Shown: piece after piece, positions 8,748-16,565 of the stretch | Layout: every line of letters begins with the position of its first letter | How positions within the stretch are numbered: the first letter of the stretch is position 1 | NCBI GenBank assembly: GCA_019637615.1 | Contig: JAHBVJ010000033.1 | Coordinates: 1 to 64,000, forward strand | From: Anaerolineae bacterium | GTDB taxonomy: Bacteria > Chloroflexota > Anaerolineae > Aggregatilineales > UBA2796 | Length of the DNA: 64,000 bases | Reading direction: 5' to 3' | The notes under the pieces: generated by a model | Databases searched by the model: none | What the model was told of the DNA's origin: nothing | What the model saw: only the letters and a program-made list of their open reading frames with translations | Made by a program: the position numbers and the translations under genes

Positions 8748-8770
8748 ATGCTCCGCTTCGTACGGAGCGT
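8748..8770 (+). promoter_or_regulatory. Hairpin covering the GH36 ribosome-binding site
   Basis: GCTCCG at 8750-8755 pairs with CGGAGC at 8763-8768 (extendable by two weaker pairs) around the loop CTTCGTA. The GGAG at 8764-8767, nine bases before the ATG at 8777, is inside the 3' arm. Translation of the GH36 gene would therefore need the hairpin to open, for example by ribosomes finishing the upstream permease at 8744. Confidence 0.5.
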
Positions 8771-8776
8771 TCATTT

Positions 8777-10831
8777 ATGACCATCATCAGCACTATGTCG
8801 CCTGTTTCGCTCTCCACCGCCGCACTCGATCTCGTGGTGGAACGCGATCAACAGCGCCTCTCGCTCGCCCGTTACGGCACGCCAGCGCAGTCGTGGCTGC
8901 ATCCCGTCACCGAGGGCGCGTTGTTCACCGTCACGGTCAATGGGCAGCGCTTTACCAACCTCGATCTTACGCTGGTCGGGATCGAGATGGACTATGCGAC
9001 GGCAGGCGTCCAGCATATGACCGCGCAGTTCAGTGGCAGCGGGTTCGAGGTCGCGCATCATCACAAGGTGTTTCAGGATACGGCGCTCACTGAAATGTGG
9101 CAGGTGATCCGCTGCGTTGGCGAGCAGCCGATCCGCGTCACGCGCTGTGATTCGTTCGCGCTAGATATTCCGGCAGCGGATTACGAATTGTTCTACTACA
9201 CCACCGATTGGGGCGACGAGTTCAAGCCCGTGTACAAGACATTAGACACGGCCATTCAGCTTGAGACACGTCTGGGACGTTCATCCAAAGGGCAGCATCC
9301 TTGGTTCGCTCTGACCCGCGATGGCGGCGAGGTGCTATCCGGCTCGGTAGCGTGGTCGGGCAACTGGACATTCCGCTTCGAGCCGATGGAGGCGGGCGGC
9401 TTCCGTCTGAGTGGTGGCCTACACGACTGGGAATTCGCCAAAGACCTCGCGCCAACTGCTACGTTGGAAACACCCATCGTGGTGCTGGTGCTCGGCAAAG
9501 ACCTGAACACAGTTTCGCAGCAGTACGCCCGCATCGGACGCCGTTACTGGTATCCGCGCACCTCGCTCACACGCAAAACGCCCGTCGAATGGAATCACTG
9601 GTGGTCGTATGAGGATACATACATCACCGAGGAGATTTTCCGTCAGAACGTGGATGTGGCGGAGAAGATGGGCGTGGAAATTTGCGTGCTGGACGCGGGC
9701 TGGTTCGGCCCCAGTGATGCGGGCACGTTCTGGTACGACTATCGCGGCGACTGGGATATGGTCAACACCGAACGATTCCCCAGCGGCTTACGCGCGCTCT
9801 CAGATTATACGCACGCACACGGCATGAAATTCGGCCTGTGGTGCGAGATCGAGGCGTTGGGCGTCAAGGCGCACTTGGCGGAGACTCATCCCGAACTGGT
9901 CGCCTTGCGCGATGGCGAACGGATGGGGTATATCTGCCTCGGCAACCCCGCCACCGAAGAATTCACCTACCAGACGTTGACGCGCCTGATCCGCGAGTAC
10001 GATCTCGACTGGATCAAGCTGGACTTCAATCTCGATCCGGGCGCGGGCTGCAACCGCACCGATCACGGGCACGGCGCGGGGGATGGCTTGTACGCGCACT
10101 ATGCGGGTTACTACCGCATGTTGGAGCGTGTGCGGCGTGATTTCCCCGAAGTGACCCTTGAGGGCTGCTCATCCGGCGGACTGCGCATCGATCTGGGCTT
10201 ACTGCGCCGTCTGGATTTACACTTCCTGAGCGATCCCGATTATCCCGTCCACGATTTGCAGTTGTTCTGGGGCGCGACGACTATGTTAGCGCCGGATGCG
10301 TGCTTGCATTGGAGCTTTGGCGAGTGGATCGGCAAGAATCCGCCGCCGCCGCAGAACTTCAACCCGCGCGATCCGAAGCTGACGCCGCACCAGTTCGATT
10401 ATTACACACGCATTTCGATGCTCAACGTGTTCGGCTACTCGCAAAAGCTGCCAGAACTGCCCGCGTGGGTGGATGCCCGCCTCACCAAGCACACACAGAT
10501 TTACAAGGATCATGTCCGGCGGTTCGTGCGCGAGGCCGATCTCTACCGTCTGACGGGACAGCCGCATCGTGATGGCGGCGGCGACCGTTGGAGCGCGTTC
10601 CAGTACCGCCTACCCGATCAATCCGAAAACGTGCTGTTCGTGTTCCGGTTGCCCGGTGGCGAAGCGTCACGCACGATCAAGCTGTATGACCTGCAACCAG
10701 ATCGGCTGTACCGGATCGTCGGATTCGAGGGTGAAGATATGGGCGCGATGCGCGGGTACGACCTGATGGAAACAGGGTTGTGCTTCGATACGTTGCCAGA
10801 AGAAGGCTCGGTACTTCTGCGGGTGGTGTAA
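8777..10831 (+). CDS. Glycoside hydrolase family 36 alpha-galactosidase-like enzyme
   Basis: 684 residues, about the length of GH36 enzymes, with an N-terminal beta-sandwich (to about 270), a TIM barrel and a C-terminal beta domain. Barrel motifs include EWNHWWSYE, VLDAGWFG, FGLWCEIEALG and the CSSGG loop. The nucleophile is predicted as Asp416 in KLDFN and the acid/base as Asp486 in LSDPDYP, a spacing of 70 as in known alpha-galactosidases. There is no signal peptide, so it would act inside the cell on imported oligosaccharides such as melibiose or raffinose-type sugars and release galactose. Its ribosome site lies in a hairpin and a terminator follows. Other GH36 specificities (for instance alpha-N-acetylgalactosaminidase) cannot be excluded. 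Confidence 0.88.
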   Translation: MTIISTMSPVSLSTAALDLVVERDQQRLSLARYGTPAQSWLHPVTEGALFTVTVNGQRFTNLDLTLVGIEMDYATAGVQHMTAQFSGSGFEVAHHHKVFQDTALTEMWQVIRCVGEQPIRVTRCDSFALDIPAADYELFYYTTDWGDEFKPVYKTLDTAIQLETRLGRSSKGQHPWFALTRDGGEVLSGSVAWSGNWTFRFEPMEAGGFRLSGGLHDWEFAKDLAPTATLETPIVVLVLGKDLNTVSQQYARIGRRYWYPRTSLTRKTPVEWNHWWSYEDTYITEEIFRQNVDVAEKMGVEICVLDAGWFGPSDAGTFWYDYRGDWDMVNTERFPSGLRALSDYTHAHGMKFGLWCEIEALGVKAHLAETHPELVALRDGERMGYICLGNPATEEFTYQTLTRLIREYDLDWIKLDFNLDPGAGCNRTDHGHGAGDGLYAHYAGYYRMLERVRRDFPEVTLEGCSSGGLRIDLGLLRRLDLHFLSDPDYPVHDLQLFWGATTMLAPDACLHWSFGEWIGKNPPPPQNFNPRDPKLTPHQFDYYTRISMLNVFGYSQKLPELPAWVDARLTKHTQIYKDHVRRFVREADLYRLTGQPHRDGGGDRWSAFQYRLPDQSENVLFVFRLPGGEASRTIKLYDLQPDRLYRIVGFEGEDMGAMRGYDLMETGLCFDTLPEEGSVLLRVV

Positions 10832-10868
10832 GCCCTCAAAAGTTAGTACAAACGCGTTATAGTCGTGT

Positions 10869-10915
10869 GGACTACCCGTCAAGTTAAGGATGTTGCGGCG
10901 GGTAGTCCTTTATTT
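10869..10915 (+). terminator. Terminator after the GH36 gene
   Basis: GGACTACCCG at 10869-10878 and CGGGTAGTCC at 10899-10908 are perfect complements with a 20-nt loop, followed by TTTATTT. This looks like a rho-independent terminator with a somewhat large loop. It lies between the GH36 gene and the lactonase gene, which therefore may have its own promoter or depend on readthrough. Confidence 0.7.
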
Positions 10916-10935
10916 GCAGCAAAAAAGAGGATTTT

Positions 10936-11799
10936 ATGGTGGAAGTCGAGCATGTATTGTCCGTGCAGAACGCGTTAGGCGAAGGCCCGATCTGGCACAC
11001 TGGCGAGAAAGCGCTGTACTGGGTCGATATAGAGAGTTCTTGCTATTACCGTTACGATCCGGTGACTGGCGCGCACCAGAGCATCGATGTTGGCGTCAAA
11101 GTCGGCACGCTGGCGTTCCGGGCGGCGGGCGGATTCGTGATGGCGACGGCCAAAGGCTACGCGACATGGGAACCCACCACACGCAGTTTGCAGGTGATCG
11201 GCAACCCCGAACCGGACAAGCCGAATTCGCGCTTCAATGACGGCGCGGTAGACCGTCGCGGGCGATTCTGGGCGGGCACGCTGGGCGATCCGTACAGGAA
11301 TGGGTTATATCGGCTCGATCCTGATGGCAAAATACACACTATGGACACTGGCATCGATATTTCCAACGGGATCGGGTGGAGTCCTGACAATAAGACGATG
11401 TACTTCACCGACTCCACGCCGCGCCATATCTATGCGTACGATTTCGACTTGGAGAGCGGGAATATTAGTAATCGACGCCTGTTCATCGATAGTTCGAATC
11501 GTCCCGGGCTGCCGGACGGCTTGACCGTCGATCAGGAAGGCTTCATCTGGAGTGCGCGTTGGGATGGATCGTGCGTGGAGCGCTACAGCCCGACTGGCAA
11601 ACTAGACCGCCGGATTTCCGTACCTGCGCGGCATACCACCAGCGTCACGTTCGGCGGCGACGATCTGAGCGATCTGTATATCACCTCGGCGCGCGGTGAG
11701 TTGAGCGACGAGGAACAGGGGCAGACTAGCATGGACGGCGATTTATTCCGCATCCGTCTCGATGTGGGCGGCTTCCCTGAGCCGATGTTTGCGGGGTGA
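10936..11799 (+). CDS. SMP-30/gluconolactonase family lactonase
   Basis: 287 residues, the usual length of this six-bladed propeller. The metal-site residues appear in order: Glu in LGEGPIW near residue 17, Asn in RFNDGAVD, Asn in ISNGIGW and Asp in LPDGLTVD. Family members open sugar lactones with a divalent metal. Beside a GH36 enzyme, SDRs and a galactonate-dehydratase-like enolase, the natural role is hydrolysis of a galactono- or other aldonolactone to the acid; this is inferred from context. No signal peptide. The start at ATG 10936 lies 15 bp after a terminator hairpin with AGAGGA just ahead. Confidence 0.85.
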   Translation: MVEVEHVLSVQNALGEGPIWHTGEKALYWVDIESSCYYRYDPVTGAHQSIDVGVKVGTLAFRAAGGFVMATAKGYATWEPTTRSLQVIGNPEPDKPNSRFNDGAVDRRGRFWAGTLGDPYRNGLYRLDPDGKIHTMDTGIDISNGIGWSPDNKTMYFTDSTPRHIYAYDFDLESGNISNRRLFIDSSNRPGLPDGLTVDQEGFIWSARWDGSCVERYSPTGKLDRRISVPARHTTSVTFGGDDLSDLYITSARGELSDEEQGQTSMDGDLFRIRLDVGGFPEPMFAG

Positions 11800-11815
11800 C
11801 AGCGTTGCCAACCAG

Positions 11816-11848
11816 CAGCACGGGGATAAAGATAAATCCCCCGTGCTG
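11816..11848. terminator. Hairpin between convergent genes
   Basis: CAGCACGGGG at 11816-11825 pairs with CCCCGTGCTG at 11839-11848 around a 13-nt loop. No T-run on either side, so it may serve as an imperfect two-way terminator or 3' stabiliser for the lactonase gene (plus) and the SDR gene (minus) that converge here. Confidence 0.5.
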
Positions 11849-11909
11849 ACATCAGGGCGGTGATGGTGAGGATCATAGGCCACATGATGGTTAGGCTTGC
11901 TGTCGATGA

Positions 11910-12659
11910 TCAGCCTGTTGCGCCTTTGACACTCCATACCGAGCCAGTGGTGTAGGTATTGCGTTCCGAGGTGAGGAATTCCACGACCTCTGCGACTTCT
12001 TCGGCGTCTGAGTAGCGACCGATGGGCACGCCGGGGTTGGCGAGATGTTCCGCCGAAAAGCGCGGGACGACCATCTGCGTGAGGGCGCGTCCGGGTTCGA
12101 CGCCGTTCACGAATACGCCTTGCTGCGGATAGGCATTGCCTAGCGCGTTGATGAAGGAGAAGACCGCGCCTTTGGAAACGCCATAGGGGACGACGTGGGT
12201 CGCGCCATGACGCGCGCCGGAGGTGATGGTCACACAACGTCCCCAGCCTTGTTTGAGCATGTGTGGGATGGCGGCTTGGTGCGCGTAGTAGACGCCGTAG
12301 ACGTTGACTTTCATCGTGCGGTCAAACATGGCGGCGGTTTGTTCCAAGAAGGGAACTTCTTTGCCGAAGACGCCAGCGCAGCAAACGAGGATGTCCAGCC
12401 GCCCGAAGGTCTCTACGGTCTGTGTCACCATCGCATGGACGGCGGTTTCGTCGGAGACATCGGTTTTGAGGTAGATGACCTTCTGACCGAGCGCCTCGAT
12501 CTGCGCGATCACGTCGGAGGCGTCTTCCATATCCGCGATGACGATGTCGCGGCCTTCTTCAGCGATGCGGACGGCACTCGCGCCGCCGATCCCGCGTGCG
12601 CCGCCAGTAATGATCGCGACGCGCCTTTCTTTAGGAGCCGCAAAACGTAAATTGGGCAT
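11910..12659 (-). CDS. SDR family oxidoreductase
   Basis: 249-residue short-chain dehydrogenase. Cofactor motif TGGARGIG near residue 19, an acidic AD pair at the end of the second strand (IVIADME) favouring NAD over NADP, CCAG in place of NNAG, a catalytic Ser in TITSGA and YGVSK (YxxxK). The C-terminal part ends TTGSVWSVKGATG. A sugar dehydrogenase, such as one forming an aldonolactone for the nearby SMP-30 enzyme, would fit the locus, but substrate is not visible in sequence. It converges with the lactonase gene and diverges from the galactonate-dehydratase-like gene across a 195-bp gap in which I see no firm promoter. Confidence 0.85.
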   Translation of the reverse strand: MPNLRFAAPKERRVAIITGGARGIGGASAVRIAEEGRDIVIADMEDASDVIAQIEALGQKVIYLKTDVSDETAVHAMVTQTVETFGRLDILVCCAGVFGKEVPFLEQTAAMFDRTMKVNVYGVYYAHQAAIPHMLKQGWGRCVTITSGARHGATHVVPYGVSKGAVFSFINALGNAYPQQGVFVNGVEPGRALTQMVVPRFSAEHLANPGVPIGRYSDAEEVAEVVEFLTSERNTYTTGSVWSVKGATG

Positions 12660-12854
12660 GTTTAATCAGTTCCATTTCTAAAAAGGTAAGCAATAGCTCT
12701 TTTTGTGTGCCTATCAACACGGTTGGCAAATTGTGCCGCAGCGAGCCAGCGTTATGCAATGCGACCTTGGTAGCGGGAAGCTGGTAAACTCTCGCCGTGT
12801 GGTCGCTAAAGATCAATGTTACGCGGCATTTTGACAGATTGGGTTACTTGAACT

Positions 12855-14015
12855 ATGAAAATTACCGATATTAAGACGTTCCCTGTGTGGGTTGGTTCCC
12901 GCAATCAACTGCTCGTCAAGGTGGAAACCGACGAAGGCTTGTATGGTTGGGGCGAGTCGGGGCTGTCCGGGCGGGAATTGGCGGTCATCGGCGCGGTGCA
13001 GCATTACCGCGAATTTCTGTTGGGGCGCGATCCGAGCCGGATCGGGGCGCTGTGGCAGGAGATGTACCGCAGCCAATATTTCGAGGGCGGACGTGTGCTG
13101 ACGGCGGCGATCTCCGCGATTGACATCGCCCTCTACGACATCAAGGGGAAAGCCCTGAATGTGCCCGTATATCAACTGTTAGGCGGCAAGCAGCGCGACC
13201 TGATCCCGTGCTTCGCGCATACGGAGATACAGTCGGAAGCGCAGTTGATCGAGAATGTGAAGATGCTGGTAGACGCGGGCTGGAAGGCGATCCGCACGGG
13301 CATCCCATACAAGGGCAAAGAAGGTCAACCGGCTTTGTTTGAACCGCGTGAGGCCATCGGGTTGGCGGCGGCGTGGCTGCCACGCGTGCGGGAAGCGGTG
13401 GGGACGGAACCCATGATCGGGATCGATTTTCATCATCGGTTGAGCGTGGCGGAAGCCGCCTCGTTCTGCCAGCGGATGCCGTCGGGTACGTTGGACTTCC
13501 TCGAAGAACCGATCCGTGACGAGTCCCCAGAAGCATACCAAGCGCTGCGCACGATGGTGGATGTGCCGTTCGCGATTGGCGAGGAGTTTTCCAGCAAGTG
13601 GGCATTCGCACCGTACATCGAACGCGGGATCACGAATTACGCGCGGATCGATGTGTGCAATGTCGGCGGGATCACGGAGTCGCTAAAGGTGGCGAGCATG
13701 GCGGAAGCGCATTACATCGACCTCATGCCACATAATCCGCTCGGCTCGGTGTGTACGGCGGCGACAGTGCATCTGGCGGCGGCGGTGCCGAACTTCTCAT
13801 GGATGGAGATACGGCAGTCACCGACCGAACGGCTCAATTTCTACGATACGGAGTTGTTCCCGACGCAGCCTCAACTTGAGGGAGCATATCTGCCCGTATC
13901 GGACGCGCCGGGATTGGGCGTCGAGGTGAATGAGGAAGTGGCGCAACGCCATGCCTTCAAGTTCTGGGAAGCGCCGCATCTCCATAGGGCAGATGGCTCG
14001 TACACGAATTGGTAA
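12855..14015 (+). CDS. D-galactonate/mannonate dehydratase-like enolase superfamily protein
   Basis: 386 residues. The barrel carries Asp191 and His193 (GIDFHHR), Glu217 (FLEEPI), Glu243 (GEEF) and His293 (PHNPLG). These keep the exact relative spacing of the metal ligands and catalytic histidines of E. coli D-galactonate dehydratase (183, 185, 209, 235, 285 as I recall them), a pattern also shared with mannonate dehydratases. The reaction would remove water from an aldonate to give a 2-keto-3-deoxy acid. With GH36 and the SMP-30 lactonase upstream, D-galactonate is the favoured substrate. No kinase or aldolase for the next steps is in the window. The ribosome site ahead of ATG 12855 is weak. 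Confidence 0.83.
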   Translation: MKITDIKTFPVWVGSRNQLLVKVETDEGLYGWGESGLSGRELAVIGAVQHYREFLLGRDPSRIGALWQEMYRSQYFEGGRVLTAAISAIDIALYDIKGKALNVPVYQLLGGKQRDLIPCFAHTEIQSEAQLIENVKMLVDAGWKAIRTGIPYKGKEGQPALFEPREAIGLAAAWLPRVREAVGTEPMIGIDFHHRLSVAEAASFCQRMPSGTLDFLEEPIRDESPEAYQALRTMVDVPFAIGEEFSSKWAFAPYIERGITNYARIDVCNVGGITESLKVASMAEAHYIDLMPHNPLGSVCTAATVHLAAAVPNFSWMEIRQSPTERLNFYDTELFPTQPQLEGAYLPVSDAPGLGVEVNEEVAQRHAFKFWEAPHLHRADGSYTNW

Positions 14016-14075
14016 CACAGTAAGCAACCAGCACGAATAAGCCGCGCAAATAAACATCGGTCAGCGCGTGCAAGT

Positions 14076-14099
14076 GCCGATCTGTCCAACCAGATCGGC
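14076..14099. terminator. Stem-loop between convergent genes
   Basis: GCCGATCTG at 14076-14084 pairs with CAGATCGGC at 14091-14099 around TCCAAC. It ends at the last base of the minus-strand GntR gene and lies 60 bp after the plus-strand dehydratase gene, so it could stop or protect both transcripts. No T-run is present. Confidence 0.5.
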
Positions 14100-14803
14100 T
14101 ACTGTTCGTGGCGCATGATCAGCCCGGACGAGTCGCCCTTGAGCTGATCATGCAGTCCGCGCTGCGTGAGATAAATGTGCTCCTGCGCACGCTCCTTCGC
14201 CAGCGTTTGATCGCGGAGGCGGCAGGCTTCCACGATGCCTTCGTGCTCCTTGTGGATGCTCTCTGTATCACGCGTCATGAACATGTAGCGGAAGCGGTAG
14301 AGTTCGCTGCGCTCCCACAAGGTCTGGATCACCTGCAACAGGTGCGAATTGTCGAGGACGCTGTAAATGTGCGTGTGGAAATCGTGATTCAAGGCGATGT
14401 AAGTGCTGATGTTGTTGGCGGCGGTGGCTTGCCGCATTGCCGCGATCATGCCATCGAGCACGACGAAGTCTTTGTCGGTGAGCGAGGGGACGGCGTGATA
14501 GATGGCCTCGCCTTCGATCAGACGGCGCGTGAAATAGAGCTTGTCCATATCCGTGAGTGAAACTTCGACCACGAACGCCCCGCGACGTGGCTGGATCATG
14601 ACCAGCCCTTCGGCCTCCAACCCCTTGAGCGCCTCGCGAATGGGAGCCATGCTCACCTGAAATTCGTCCGCCAGCTTGTTTTGATCGATGCGCTCACCGG
14701 GCTTCAGCGTTTGCTTCAAGATAGCTTCGCGTATCTGCTCCTGTACCTGAGCAGCTAAAGTTCGACGTGTATCAGCGATGGGAACAAACGATTTAGGAAT
14801 CAT
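14099..14803 (-). CDS. GntR-family regulator, FadR/FCD subfamily
   Basis: 234 residues. The N-terminal winged helix spans about 15-80 with LKPGERIDQNKLADEF, APIREALKGLEAEG and a wing RRGAFVVE. The C-terminal all-helical FCD domain shows the metal/ligand-site pattern: an early Glu/Arg helix (RRLIEGEA), HDFHTHIY, and the later HKEHEGIVEA. Regulators of this class bind small organic or sugar acids. It faces the eleven-gene operon beginning at 15179 and its own leader holds repeated TTCGAA palindromes, so it very likely represses or activates that operon and itself. GAGG stands eight bases ahead of the ATG. Confidence 0.9.
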   Translation of the reverse strand: MIPKSFVPIADTRRTLAAQVQEQIREAILKQTLKPGERIDQNKLADEFQVSMAPIREALKGLEAEGLVMIQPRRGAFVVEVSLTDMDKLYFTRRLIEGEAIYHAVPSLTDKDFVVLDGMIAAMRQATAANNISTYIALNHDFHTHIYSVLDNSHLLQVIQTLWERSELYRFRYMFMTRDTESIHKEHEGIVEACRLRDQTLAKERAQEHIYLTQRGLHDQLKGDSSGLIMRHEQ

Positions 14804-14833
14804 TGTTGATCCTCACTCATGGTATGGTTGACA

Positions 14834-14865
14834 AATTCGAAATTCGAATTTACAATTTCGAAATT
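14834..14865. promoter_or_regulatory. Repeated TTCGAA palindromes, likely GntR operator
   Basis: TTCGAA occurs at 14836-14841, 14843-14848 and 14857-14862. The last is the core of a perfect 12-bp palindrome AATTTCGAAATT (14854-14865); a further GAATTC lies at 14874-14879. Such AT-rich arrays of a symmetrical word, 30 bp upstream of a GntR gene and in the gap to its divergent target operon, are what an autoregulated operator looks like. Binding by the adjacent regulator is inferred. Confidence 0.6.
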
Positions 14866-15084
14866 CAATTTACGAATTCTATAAGCGAAACCGATTTTTG
14901 AAAAGCTACCTTATCGCATCTTTCGTTTTCGACTACCTATAACGTAGCTTTGCCCAAAAATCTGCATGGGAGCGAATGAGAATTCGTTCCTTCATATTAT
15001 CTTGTATGAATTCAGTTCGGACAATATGACTAGGGCTAGATTCTCGCAGTCCTTGCGCTGGCCCGCCAATCGAGATTTCGCGTG

Positions 15085-15113
15085 CCTCCTCAGCTAATCA
15101 ACCCATGAGGAGG
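15085..15113 (+). promoter_or_regulatory. Leader hairpin before binding-protein gene
   Basis: CCTCCTCA at 15085-15092 pairs with TGAGGAGG at 15106-15113 around a 13-nt loop. It lies in the presumed 5' leader, 65 bases before the start at 15179. The TGAGGAGG arm itself resembles a ribosome site and the CCTCC arm could alternatively pair with the real GGAGG at 15169-15173, so a switch between two pairings is possible. This is inference from complementarity only. Confidence 0.4.
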
Positions 15114-15178
15114 ATGAAGGGGGTGATCAACAGCCGATTGATGACGGAAGCCGAACTACTTTACTTATGGAGGAAAAA

Positions 15179-16474
15179 ATGCTTATCAGAAAATTTATCT
15201 TAGCCCTGATGCTCGTCGCGCTGGCGATGGGCGCGGGAGTAGCGGGCGCGCAAGATGCGCCGAAAGAACTACGTTTTGGGACTCTGCAAGGCTCCTTCAT
15301 CGACGGCGTGAACGCGAAGATGGTCGAGGAGTTCGCCAAGATTCACCCTGATATTCCCGTCAAGATGGAAGTGCTAGACGGCGCGACGCTGGACGTGACG
15401 CTGGCTTCGCAAGCGGCGGCTGGCTCGTTGGCGGACGTGATCTTCACCGCTGACCTGTACGTGGTGCCGTTTGCCAAGGGTGGCATTTCCGTCGATATGG
15501 AACCGCTGGCGAAGGCCGACCCCAGTTTTGACCTCAGCGATGTCTACGAAAATATGCTGGACTTGAGCAAGGTCGAAGGCAAAGGATTGTACATGATCCC
15601 GTCGTCGTATGACGTGGTGACCATGTACTACAACAAGACGTTGTTCCAGCAAGCGGGCGCACCACTTCCCACCGCTAACTCGACGTGGGAAGAAATTATC
15701 TCGTCTTGCAAGATGATCCTTGAGAAGACGGGCGCGTACTGCCTACCGGCTGGCGCGAATGGCGGCACCACGAAATGGTGGGCGATCTACGTACCGTGGA
15801 TCGTTGGCTACGGTGGGCAAATCCTGAGCGCTGACGGCAAGACCGTGCAGCTTGACTCGGCGGAAGCGCTGGCGGGCTTGGAAGCTTACACCGACATGTG
15901 GACGAAAGACGGCATCGGTCAGCCATTTGATTTTGATGCGGGCGGTGACTGCTTCATGGTCGGCAAGTGCGCGCTCAACTTCACGATTCCGGGGCCGATG
16001 AAGAGCGTCCGCGCGCTCGATCCGCAGCCGTTTGAATGGGATGTGGAAGTGATTCCGAGCTTCCCGAATGGCAAGAAAGTCACGGGCATGGGCACCTATG
16101 GCTTCAGCGTAACCGCCAATGCCAAAGACCCGCAACTGGCGTGGGACTTCATCAAGGGCTTGCTCTCGCCCGCCACCCAGAAGGCGATCACGCTGGATTA
16201 CTCCGGTATGCCGCTGCTCAAGTCGCTGCGCAACGATCCTGACATTCTGGCGCTCAAAGGCCCACCGGATAATATCGAAGCGTTCATGAACAATGGCGCG
16301 AACGGCATCACCCCGACGTACTTCCCCGGCAACTGCGGCAGTCTATACGCGGGTCAGATCAACACGGAAATCAACGACGCATTTGATGCCGTGATTGTGG
16401 GCGGAACCTCGGTGAAGGATGCGTTCACCGCCGCCAATGAAAATATTCAGGCTTGCCTAGACAGCTCAAAATAA
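15179..16474 (+). CDS. Sugar ABC transporter substrate-binding protein (family 1)
   Basis: 431 residues with a signal peptide (MLIRKFILALMLVALAMG, cleavage near VAGAQ). The mature domain has KELRFGT, an AGSLADVIF segment, YDVVTMYYNKTLF and NSTWEEI, all standard for CUT1 binding proteins. The start is ATG 15179: the only good ribosome site, GGAGG at 15169-15173, lies five bases ahead and overlaps an upstream ATG at 15167 that therefore cannot be used well. Several cysteines in the mature part (for example around SSCKMILEKTGAYC and GDCFMVGKC) could form disulfides, which is less common in this family. First gene of an eleven-gene operon; ligand unknown. Confidence 0.9.
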   Translation: MLIRKFILALMLVALAMGAGVAGAQDAPKELRFGTLQGSFIDGVNAKMVEEFAKIHPDIPVKMEVLDGATLDVTLASQAAAGSLADVIFTADLYVVPFAKGGISVDMEPLAKADPSFDLSDVYENMLDLSKVEGKGLYMIPSSYDVVTMYYNKTLFQQAGAPLPTANSTWEEIISSCKMILEKTGAYCLPAGANGGTTKWWAIYVPWIVGYGGQILSADGKTVQLDSAEALAGLEAYTDMWTKDGIGQPFDFDAGGDCFMVGKCALNFTIPGPMKSVRALDPQPFEWDVEVIPSFPNGKKVTGMGTYGFSVTANAKDPQLAWDFIKGLLSPATQKAITLDYSGMPLLKSLRNDPDILALKGPPDNIEAFMNNGANGITPTYFPGNCGSLYAGQINTEINDAFDAVIVGGTSVKDAFTAANENIQACLDSSK

Positions 16475-16505
16475 ACGCTCCCATCCGAGCGGCTAGGCTG
16501 CAACG

Positions 16506-16540
16506 ATCCCGCCGTAGTTCGCGCTGCGGCGGGATTCTTA
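16506..16540 (+). terminator. Hairpin between binding-protein and permease genes
   Basis: ATCCCGCCG at 16506-16514 and CGGCGGGAT at 16527-16535 are perfect complements with a 12-nt loop, followed by TCTTAAT. The short T-poor tail suggests partial termination, which would lower expression of the permeases relative to the binding protein. Confidence 0.6.
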
Positions 16541-16565
16541 ATAGTGTTATTTGAGGAGAGAAATA

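Noticed and set aside
12831..12860. TTGACA as promoter of the galactonate dehydratase-like gene
   Set aside because: A -10 box 17 bp downstream would fall on the start codon at 12855, and nothing TATAAT-like is there.
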